A DNA stretch of 64,000 nt from an uncultured Clostridia bacterium (GTDB lineage Bacteria; Bacillota; Clostridia; UMGS1883). A program made the translations under genes and the position numbers. Below, piece by piece: positions 56,784 to 64,000 of the stretch (its first letter is position 1; each line of letters starts with the position of its first letter). The notes beneath the pieces were generated by a model. It had not been told where the DNA came from, did no database searches, and was given only the letters and a program-made list of their open reading frames with translations. Where the stretch lies: positions 1 to 64,000 of the forward strand of contig CANPZO010000013.1 of assembly GCA_947589005.1 (NCBI GenBank), given 5' to 3'.

Positions 56784-57581
56784 TTAGTGAGACCCCCCCC
56801 CCGAAATATTTTCGGGACTGTTAATCTTATTTAAAAGCGCCTTGCAAGCCTCTGTAAAAATGCCTATATCCACGCTATAGCTTAAATACTGCACTCCGAC
56901 GTCCCTCCACAGTTTAAGATTTTCCATATTATCAACAAAGGTACCGACTACCTTACCCTTTTCCTGCGCTCTTGCAATAATCGACTTCATCTTTTCAATG
57001 ACAATTTCGTTTTCAACCTCACCCGGGACACCGAGCGACTGGGACAAATCATACGGTCCCACAAAGAGAATATCTATTCCGTCCAAGTCCAATATCTCAT
57101 CAAGGTTAGCAATGGCGTCCGCTCCTTCGAGTTGGATTATTACCAATAAATCCTTCGACGCCTCGAAATACTTTTTCCTGTCCATTCGAGAATATTCCGC
57201 CGCGCGCACAAAGCGGCAAACTCCACGCATACCGTAAGGATAAAATCTTGAGCTGTTGACGATCTGGCGGGCTTGTCGGGCGTTTTTCACCTGCGGTACC
57301 TGCACACCCATGGCACCAATATCCAAAGCTGTAGCTATTGTGTTCTCGTCCGTATTTGGAACACGGATTATCGGCACCAAGCCGGCAAGCGCAGCAGCCC
57401 GAATATTGTTTTGCTGATCTTCAAACGAGACCGGCCCATGTTCCATGTCAAGTATTACAAAGTCAAAACCGGCCATTCCCACCGCCTCCACAAACATTGG
57501 ATCGGCGGTTTTCATAAACGGGCCGTATACGAATTGTCCGTTGCTTACCGCTTCTCTAAATCGCTTTATCAAATCATTCAT
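56784..57581 (-). CDS. HpcH/HpaI aldolase/citrate lyase family protein
   Basis: FVILDMEHGPVSFEDQQNNIRAA, GAMGVQVPQVKNARQA, DGIDILFVGPYDLSQSLG. Confidence 0.95.
   Translation of the reverse strand: MNDLIKRFREAVSNGQFVYGPFMKTADPMFVEAVGMAGFDFVILDMEHGPVSFEDQQNNIRAAALAGLVPIIRVPNTDENTIATALDIGAMGVQVPQVKNARQARQIVNSSRFYPYGMRGVCRFVRAAEYSRMDRKKYFEASKDLLVIIQLEGADAIANLDEILDLDGIDILFVGPYDLSQSLGVPGEVENEIVIEKMKSIIARAQEKGKVVGTFVDNMENLKLWRDVGVQYLSYSVDIGIFTEACKALLNKINSPENISGGGSH
56793..56802 (-). repeat. G10 homopolymer (C10 on + strand) at the 3' end of the aldolase gene
   Basis: Ten consecutive C in gacccccccc|cc. Confidence 0.9.
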
Positions 57582-58242
57582 GGCTCTCACCCTTTAGAAT
57601 AATTTGATTATATATTGCGTCAGCGATGACAAAATCTTCCGGATTATTAATGTCAGTAGCTTCCACAAGCGAAACAATTTGAAGATAAGGATTACTTCCA
57701 ATTCGGGACCTAAGTTTTTGTATAACATCTTTAGTAAAAACATACATTCCCGTAGTTTCGACATATAGAGGATCAAGGTCTTGTGTACGCGGAATTTTTT
57801 TAGTATCATAATTTATTGCTTGTCCATCTTTCCAAAGAAATTCCTGCATTTTCCTCACAGCAATCGCTGAATCATATTCTCCGCTTTTTACAGCATTAAC
57901 CGCACCGTCTATACTGTCACTTTTAAGGAAGGGCGCTGTCGCATGAGCCAAAACGTAGATGTCAGCGTCAACCGTTTTGCTAAACGAGTAGAACATATCA
58001 TTGACATCGGCTTGAGCGGTATCATATTTTTCATCTCTTCTTAAGAATTTAGTACCCGGGATTATGTATTTTTTTATTTCTTCGTTACTGCAATACACAT
58101 AAACCTCATCAACGGTTTTAGCGTTAAGAAGCGCTTTTAAAATCATTTGTATGAGCGGCGTTCCATCACTAAGTAGTTTTGTGTTTTTTCCGGGCACACG
58201 CTCATTGTTCATTTTTATCGGTACAAGTGCTACTGTTTTCAT
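57574..58242 (-). CDS. Acylneuraminate cytidylyltransferase family protein (2)
   Basis: LVPIKMNNERVPGKNTKLLSDGTPLIQMIL; 8-nt overlap with aldolase start. Confidence 0.92.
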   Translation of the reverse strand: MKTVALVPIKMNNERVPGKNTKLLSDGTPLIQMILKALLNAKTVDEVYVYCSNEEIKKYIIPGTKFLRRDEKYDTAQADVNDMFYSFSKTVDADIYVLAHATAPFLKSDSIDGAVNAVKSGEYDSAIAVRKMQEFLWKDGQAINYDTKKIPRTQDLDPLYVETTGMYVFTKDVIQKLRSRIGSNPYLQIVSLVEATDINNPEDFVIADAIYNQIILKGESHE

Positions 58243-59039
58243 TTGTCTTCCGTCCTTTCAAATAACGAATCAAAATCTACCCGTTCAAATACTTCAAGCT
58301 TGCCGCCGCGGGTGGCGTTGTATATCTTTATGCCGTTGGCGTCGGCGTATTGCTTGGCGGCTTCGTAGGCAAGATCCATTTTCTGCGTTTGTGGCATACT
58401 TGCTACTTTGTCATTCTCCGAAAAATGATCTTTAATATTATCACTCCGTGTGATAGTACCATCAGGATTTCTGTTTACCGAATAGCTATGATCTATACCT
58501 ATCAAATAAATCTCTTTAAGCCCCATATACGCTGCAATTTGTATGCAAATATATGTGACGGTTTCACCTGAATATACGCATTTGGCAATATCTTCCGAAA
58601 ACTTTGGCTCATTTGGATAGTAATCTTCCCATATCTGATTCAAGTACTGAGCCCCCTTTATTTCCGGATAGGCTTCAGCTTCATTTATACAGACAAATTT
58701 ATTGCCGGCAACTTTTTCTTCAATTTCTTTATGACTTTGTTTTATTACACCTTGATCTGAAAGGCAATAGTATGTCGGTCGCCATGCCGTTTTATCAAAG
58801 ACATTGTATATTCGATTTGAGGCAAAGCATATTTCGTTTTTTATCTTGTCCAAATCATCCGCTCTGAGACTCGGCCCATTGCCGACAATAAAGCATCGCC
58901 CTCCTTTGTGAACTGCGCGAAGCGACCTGATATAATCAATGCTTTCAGCAAGCTTTGTATCATTTTTTGGTTTATTAATTGATAGCTTTATTGGCTTAAA
59001 ATATTTACGATAAAATAATACTAATTTACTTTTTTGCAT
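58239..59039 (-). CDS. DUF115/MAF-like (6-hydroxymethylpterin pyrophosphokinase MptE-like) protein
   Basis: CFIVGNGPSLRADDLDKIKNEICFASNRIYNVF, LKEIYLIGIDHSYS. Confidence 0.82.
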   Translation of the reverse strand: MQKSKLVLFYRKYFKPIKLSINKPKNDTKLAESIDYIRSLRAVHKGGRCFIVGNGPSLRADDLDKIKNEICFASNRIYNVFDKTAWRPTYYCLSDQGVIKQSHKEIEEKVAGNKFVCINEAEAYPEIKGAQYLNQIWEDYYPNEPKFSEDIAKCVYSGETVTYICIQIAAYMGLKEIYLIGIDHSYSVNRNPDGTITRSDNIKDHFSENDKVASMPQTQKMDLAYEAAKQYADANGIKIYNATRGGKLEVFERVDFDSLFERTEDK

Positions 59040-59043
59040 AAGC

Positions 59044-59238
59044 TCACCCCCCTACTTTAATTTCCGCTCCATTGCATTTGCGGATAACAAAGCTGGTTGC
59101 TCCAACACATAAATTTATAAATAATATTACTCTGAAAAAACAAATAATAAAAGCTGTTCCTAGCCTATGTGTATTTATTTGCCTTGCCAAAGCATCAGCA
59201 ATAGAACACAATATGATTTTGTAAATTTTCATCAACAT
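59044..59238 (-). pseudogene. Possible truncated N-terminal remnant of a hexapeptide-type acyltransferase
   Basis: 64-aa ORF with hydrophobic N-term ending ...GAEIKVGG at a G6 run, abutting the next gene. Confidence 0.35.
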
Positions 59239-59273
59239 ACTTTACAAGAATATTTGTTTCCTCCTTGATGAAC

Positions 59274-60371
59274 CTAAAAAAAGTCTTTCCCGAATATAGT
59301 GTCATACGGTATAACGTTGTTGCCGTTTTTATAAAAAATTGCATAAGATGTCAGCGCAACATAATACAGTACAACACATATCGATGCAATACGTCTGTTA
59401 GATTTTAACTTCATTACCCCTATTGCGGCAGGCACAATGTATAAACTGAAGTATTCAAACAGCGTATACACTCTTATAAAAATATTTATTCCGTAAAAGG
59501 CATTGTTAATTATTACATACAGCGCCCAACCTATCATATATAAATCAATGTATTTGTGCTCCATAAGCAGTTTTTTTCTGTTATAATAAGTAAAGAACCA
59601 CAGTGCTGTCGGAAATATACACTTCAATATAGCCGAGAAGTTTCTTGCCTCAAAAAATTTTTCACTAAAATAATCTTCAAGGAGATATGCCGCATATCTC
59701 TCCGGTATAAAATCGAGCAGAGTATCCACATATGGTCGCAAATCAACAAACATGAATATTATTGATATAAAAACCAAGACATTAAGTACGCCCAATAAAC
59801 TAACACTTTTCCTGTCATTTATAAATACAAGTATTGCAAACGGCAGCATAAAAATTGCGCTCGTATGGAAGAGGGACGCAAAAAAGATACACAACACATA
59901 CAATATATATTTTCGCTTTTTCAAAAATTCAAATCCAAATATAAGTATAGCTATGGCAAAATACTGCCGCATGGCATTCATGGTTCCAAAATAAACCGTT
60001 GAACAAACATAAACAAACAATGCAAAAAATCTATACTTAGGGTCATCATTTTTATAAATAGTGTATCCAAAGGCAAATCCCGTTAAGATAGATGCTATGG
60101 CAAACATAGTCTGCGCGTTGCCACCAAAACGAATGATCAGCTTGACCAGCCATAAAAAGCCCGTTTCCAACGAGCCGTCACTTACCCCGCGTTGGACATA
60201 AGAAAATCTCAGCTCATATCCGGGATAATCTGTGCCGACCTGATACCGTATTGCTGAAATTACGGCAAGTAAACCAACCAAAACCCAAAACATTAATTTG
60301 TCATTTTTCCTTCCGGATGAAAAAACGACGGCCAAAAGCACAATTACTATAAGAACTATGTAAACGGTCAT
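59274..60371 (-). CDS. EpsG/Wzy-like polysaccharide polymerase
   Basis: Multi-TM, ISAIRYQVGTDYPGYELRF. Confidence 0.88.
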   Translation of the reverse strand: MTVYIVLIVIVLLAVVFSSGRKNDKLMFWVLVGLLAVISAIRYQVGTDYPGYELRFSYVQRGVSDGSLETGFLWLVKLIIRFGGNAQTMFAIASILTGFAFGYTIYKNDDPKYRFFALFVYVCSTVYFGTMNAMRQYFAIAILIFGFEFLKKRKYILYVLCIFFASLFHTSAIFMLPFAILVFINDRKSVSLLGVLNVLVFISIIFMFVDLRPYVDTLLDFIPERYAAYLLEDYFSEKFFEARNFSAILKCIFPTALWFFTYYNRKKLLMEHKYIDLYMIGWALYVIINNAFYGINIFIRVYTLFEYFSLYIVPAAIGVMKLKSNRRIASICVVLYYVALTSYAIFYKNGNNVIPYDTIFGKDFF

Positions 60372-60382
60372 ACCTACCCATC

Positions 60383-61387
60383 CTATGATTTAAAAAATTT
60401 CATATACAAATTCCATGACAAAATATAGAATTTCCGCCCAAATTTCCGCATAATTATACCAAGTTTGTCCCTCATTGAGGCTTTTTTGTCGAAAAGAACT
60501 GTGGCCTCATAAGGTCTTGCCTTATCAAGGATCATTTTTTCAGTATTCTTGTCGACCACTTTTGATTTATATAGCTGATTTAATGTGCTGTAACACGCCC
60601 ACACCATTTTACTGGCAGCGGCTACTTCGAGTTTTGGAAACCGGTCAAGGATAAAATCACACATCTTTTCAGAAACGTCAATAAGTCCAAGCTTTTTACT
60701 GTCGAAGCTGCTATTTGTTGTAGAGCCCTGCCGCAAACGATAATAGTAAAGTTGATTGTTGCTTATAGCTACATTATCGCATTTTAAAAAGACTTTATAT
60801 ACAAGGTCGCTGTCTTCAAAAATAATGCCTTCGCGGTATCTTAAATTATCAAATAACTCTCTTTTATGCAAATACCCACACTGTCCAGCCGCACGCTTAG
60901 AATAAAGGAGATTTTCAAAAAAAACTTCTTGAGGCTCGATTTTTTCAACCAATTCTTTTTCTTGTGTTTCAAAATTACCATTAAAGAACAAAAGTCTTAA
61001 TTTGCACCCGGAAATGTTGACATTATATTTTTTTAATAGTTTGTACATATAATCTATATATTGCAAGTCTACATAATCGTCCGAATCGACAAATGTGATA
61101 TATTCCCCTTTACAGACATCGAGAGCCACGTTGCGCGCGGATGCCTGTCCGCCGTTTTCTTTGTGTATGACTTTTACCCTATCATCTTTTTCAGCATATT
61201 CATCACATATTTTTCCGGAAGTGTCAGTTGAGCCATCGTCGACAAGGATTATTTCAAGATTTTTGTATATCTGCCCAATTATGCTGTCAACACACTCGGC
61301 AAGGTATTTCTCAACATTATAAACAGGCACTATCACACTTATAAGCGGTTCTGTCATTTTCACCAATTCCTTTATTACGTATATCAA
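60383..61387 (-). CDS. Glycosyltransferase family 2
   Basis: ISVIVPVYNVEKYLAECVDSIIGQIYKNLEIILVDDGSTDTSG, FVDSDDYVD. Confidence 0.95.
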   Translation of the reverse strand: MIYVIKELVKMTEPLISVIVPVYNVEKYLAECVDSIIGQIYKNLEIILVDDGSTDTSGKICDEYAEKDDRVKVIHKENGGQASARNVALDVCKGEYITFVDSDDYVDLQYIDYMYKLLKKYNVNISGCKLRLLFFNGNFETQEKELVEKIEPQEVFFENLLYSKRAAGQCGYLHKRELFDNLRYREGIIFEDSDLVYKVFLKCDNVAISNNQLYYYRLRQGSTTNSSFDSKKLGLIDVSEKMCDFILDRFPKLEVAAASKMVWACYSTLNQLYKSKVVDKNTEKMILDKARPYEATVLFDKKASMRDKLGIIMRKFGRKFYILSWNLYMKFFKS

Positions 61388-62190
61388 AAACTTGCGCTGT
61401 ATTTTTCATGCAAAAACTTAGCCTTCAAGAACGACGTACCCTTTTTCCACCAATTAATTTTTTCTGTGTAGATACAAGGTATTTCCGCAATATCCGTTTT
61501 CTTTAATCCGCTGGTCTCAATTTTGTAAAAAAGCCAGACATTGAAAAGAAGTTCGCTTACTCGCCCGTAAAATCTGCCTTGGAAAAATGAGAGGTTACTT
61601 GTATCTATGCGTTTTCTCAGCTCAAAAAGTATATCAAACAACCACTTGCAGTAATCATTCAACAGCTTTTTGTCCATTATCATCATATTGAACATATATC
61701 CGCCGCGCTGATTCATAACTTTGTCAAATGCCTTTACATATTCGGAACATTGTTCATTGATGATATTTCTCGTTTCGTCCAAGTGTTTTTTGTCATGAGT
61801 GTGTTCATAGTGCGAATACAGCGTTTCTATGTAGTAATGTCTCTTTTTAGGGACTATGATTTTATACTTATTTAACATGGGGGCTAATTCATCTGATGTG
61901 AGTACATTTTCGCCATCCGATGAAAAATGTCTGCGATAATGAGCCAATCCAATATAATCGGCGTCAAGGTTTTTCCACGCCCAATAGAGCGCCGTCAATT
62001 CGCAAAAGCCGGAGTTTAAGGCGGAAATATTATCGCCGGTATTATCCTTAACATATCCAAGATCAAGCTCGTTTCCGTTTTCGTCGGTCTTTCCCTCGGC
62101 ACCAACGTGGAGAGGAATATACATTTCATCCTTTGGCATGGTGTATCTCTTATGGGTGGCTATCACAATTTTTACATCCAATGTAATCAC
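61384..62190 (-). CDS. DUF4422 domain glycosyltransferase
   Basis: VIATHKRYTMPKDEMYIPLHVGAEG, NISALNSGFCELTALYWAWKNLDADYIGLAHYRRHF. Confidence 0.93.
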   Translation of the reverse strand: MITLDVKIVIATHKRYTMPKDEMYIPLHVGAEGKTDENGNELDLGYVKDNTGDNISALNSGFCELTALYWAWKNLDADYIGLAHYRRHFSSDGENVLTSDELAPMLNKYKIIVPKKRHYYIETLYSHYEHTHDKKHLDETRNIINEQCSEYVKAFDKVMNQRGGYMFNMMIMDKKLLNDYCKWLFDILFELRKRIDTSNLSFFQGRFYGRVSELLFNVWLFYKIETSGLKKTDIAEIPCIYTEKINWWKKGTSFLKAKFLHEKYSASF

Positions 62191-63264
62191 CTAATTTTGT
62201 TTCTTTAAGTTAGTAATATACGTAACAGGCTTAAAGAAAAGCCCGTGAATATTCAATTTTTTGCACAGTATGGAAAACAGAATGGGTATTGCCGTGCTGA
62301 TTATAAAGTTGAAAATTATGCTCAAATACACATTTGTTATTCCGATTTTAGGGAATATGGTCCTAAAGCCAGCGGTGAACACACAATGTATGACGTAAAT
62401 TTCAAGACTATATTTTCCGCAGAGCTTCAACAATGAATTGTTTGACAAAAAGCCAATATGTTCAAAAACAAACCATATCGCTAATATAATACCAAGCGCA
62501 ACAAAAAGTTTAGCAATGGGCAAATAGCCTATCGCTGTGCCGGTATCATATGCTTTATCCCAAAACATTGCCATAAGTACAACTGAAAACACAAATAACG
62601 CCACTACAAGCCATCCGCTATTTAATGATTTGTTTTTCTTGTATAGCATACCAATATAGAAAAATATACTGTAATACATAATGTTTGTCAGTGCAAAATA
62701 TTTAAAATGAATGAATGAACTGACCAAAGAAACGCACAACAGAATTGCTATGCATATACTCTCATCAAACAAATTTATTTTCTTTATAGAAAAAATCAAA
62801 TAAAGCCCTATCAATGCGTACAAATACCAGTAAGGAGTTATAGGCTTAGCCCAAACCATTAAAACATCCTTAATATTAACTCCCTTATTTACAAGTCTGC
62901 CGCAGGCCACTTTGAACAAGCCAAAAGGTATACTGAAAATGAAATATACTGCTACCAAATTTAAAATTTGTCGATGAATGCGTTTTTGATTTGGCAAACC
63001 GCTATCGTCAAAATACGCTGTACAATATACAAAGCCGCTTATCATCATAAACAAAGGCATATGGAAAGCATAGATAACATTGTATATACAGTAGAGCATA
63101 TAACTTGATTCCGGAAATGTGTTTCCATCCAAATATCCGTCGGCTATATGCCCCAGTACCACACAAAGTATGGCAAAGCCTTTTAGGGCGTCAATATAAC
63201 CGATACGTTCATGGGCTGTATACCCCCCCCCCGACAGATTTTTTGCCATTGTACGATTTATCAT
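62191..63264 (-). CDS. Acyltransferase family 3 membrane protein
   Basis: RIGYIDALKGFAILCVVLGHI...FHMPLFMMISGFVY. Confidence 0.95.
   Translation of the reverse strand: MINRTMAKNLSGGGYTAHERIGYIDALKGFAILCVVLGHIADGYLDGNTFPESSYMLYCIYNVIYAFHMPLFMMISGFVYCTAYFDDSGLPNQKRIHRQILNLVAVYFIFSIPFGLFKVACGRLVNKGVNIKDVLMVWAKPITPYWYLYALIGLYLIFSIKKINLFDESICIAILLCVSLVSSFIHFKYFALTNIMYYSIFFYIGMLYKKNKSLNSGWLVVALFVFSVVLMAMFWDKAYDTGTAIGYLPIAKLFVALGIILAIWFVFEHIGFLSNNSLLKLCGKYSLEIYVIHCVFTAGFRTIFPKIGITNVYLSIIFNFIISTAIPILFSILCKKLNIHGLFFKPVTYITNLKKQN
63223..63232 (-). repeat. G10 homopolymer (C10 on + strand) at codons 11-14 of the acyltransferase gene
   Basis: Ten consecutive C in tacccccccc|ccgaca; encodes LSGGGY. Confidence 0.9.
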
Positions 63265-63288
63265 TTTTTGTTGCCTCCACAGAATTTA

Positions 63289-64000
63289 TCATAGTCCCAA
63301 TTCCTCCATTGTCTTATCGTGCTTTTTGGCGAATTCCACGCTGCCCTCAATATCCTCAAGCATCTTCTTAACACCAAATTTGCGGTGGAACACGGCGTAG
63401 AAAAATCTGTGAACCCACGCCACGGGCAACAGAAACGGGAACTTTTGCAGGTATTTATAGCTTTCCTCAAGCATGGACGCCGGAGGAAAGAACAGCTTGC
63501 GGTACACGCTTATGTCGCCACGCTTGCTGACTTGGGCGAGAAGAACATTACTTTTGCCTTCGCCAAAAATTCCACCGTCCAGCATCAGTGCCACGAATTT
63601 TTTCGGATCCTTTGCCTCAATGTCAAAGTCGAAATCGAAATATTTATTTAGCGCGTTTAATGCGTAGATATAAATATTTTTAAAATCTAATTCTTGGCAT
63701 ACGTTTCTGACCTCTTTAAAATCTATCTCATTTTTGTAAGCCTTTACAAAGAGAGCAATATCAAGAAGATTGCGCAGTCCCGCGCCCTCACTGGTCAAGT
63801 GCTTTCCAAGATGGAGCAACAGATGGGCCAGCATATATGTTGGACAGGGGCAGGTCAGGCCATTAATTTTAATTGCCTTATTTCTGATGATTTCATCGTA
63901 CTTTCCGCTTTTGTCCCGAAATTCTTCCTCAAGGGTATAGAATATGTCCCATGAATACGCATCCTTTGACGCCGTTAAGCCGGTGCGCTCATCAGTGAGG
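63289..64000 (-). CDS. Nucleotidyltransferase family protein (NTP_transf_5-like), truncated by window edge
   Basis: Frame stays open from 63834 to 64000 (..LTDERTGLTASKDAYSWDIFYTLEEEFRDKSGKYDEIIRNKAIKINGLTCPCPTYMLAHLLLHLGKH..). Confidence 0.75.
   Translation of the reverse strand, partial: LTDERTGLTASKDAYSWDIFYTLEEEFRDKSGKYDEIIRNKAIKINGLTCPCPTYMLAHLLLHLGKHLTSEGAGLRNLLDIALFVKAYKNEIDFKEVRNVCQELDFKNIYIYALNALNKYFDFDFDIEAKDPKKFVALMLDGGIFGEGKSNVLLAQVSKRGDISVYRKLFFPPASMLEESYKYLQKFPFLLPVAWVHRFFYAVFHRKFGVKKMLEDIEGSVEFAKKHDKTMEELGL

Overview
64 kb chromosomal window with Gram-positive (Firmicutes/Clostridia-type) gene content. Nearly all genes are on the minus strand, and most of the window is ordinary core gene content: htpG with a perfect CIRCE operator, pyrE, argF/argD, guaB, dusB, a polar amino-acid ABC transporter, rsmI, citrate synthase, a MntR-type regulator, IreB, an ECF sigma/anti-sigma pair, lspA-rluD, ileS, ylmH, sepF, yggS, and hfq-miaA-mutL-mutS-ylbF-miaB. 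Two accessory blocks stand out. (i) 25.9-34.4 kb: an [FeFe]-hydrogenase locus with a HydABC-like electron-bifurcating enzyme and a second, divergent (probably sensory) hydrogenase accompanied by DRTGG, PHP and anti-sigma-type ATPase proteins, with a candidate Rex operator. (ii) 53.5-64 kb: an AT-rich surface polysaccharide locus (glf, flippase, two acylneuraminate-type cytidylyltransferases, an HpcH/HpaI aldolase, a MAF/DUF115-like protein, EpsG/Wzy, glycosyltransferases, acyltransferase). It contains two in-gene G10 homopolymers that look phase-variable. Three short genes were absent from the ORF track: a 22-aa SpoVM-like peptide, a 55-aa membrane protein and a 56-aa 2[4Fe-4S] ferredoxin. The least explained signal is a set of intergenic, non-coding, terminal-inverted-repeat elements whose paired arms co-vary between copies (23556-24237, 34498-34782, 36554-36828, half copy near 25879), plus a hairpin-array TIR element (11873-12263) that shares an internal hairpin module with the first copy. 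Everything here was read by eye; no homology or folding software was run.
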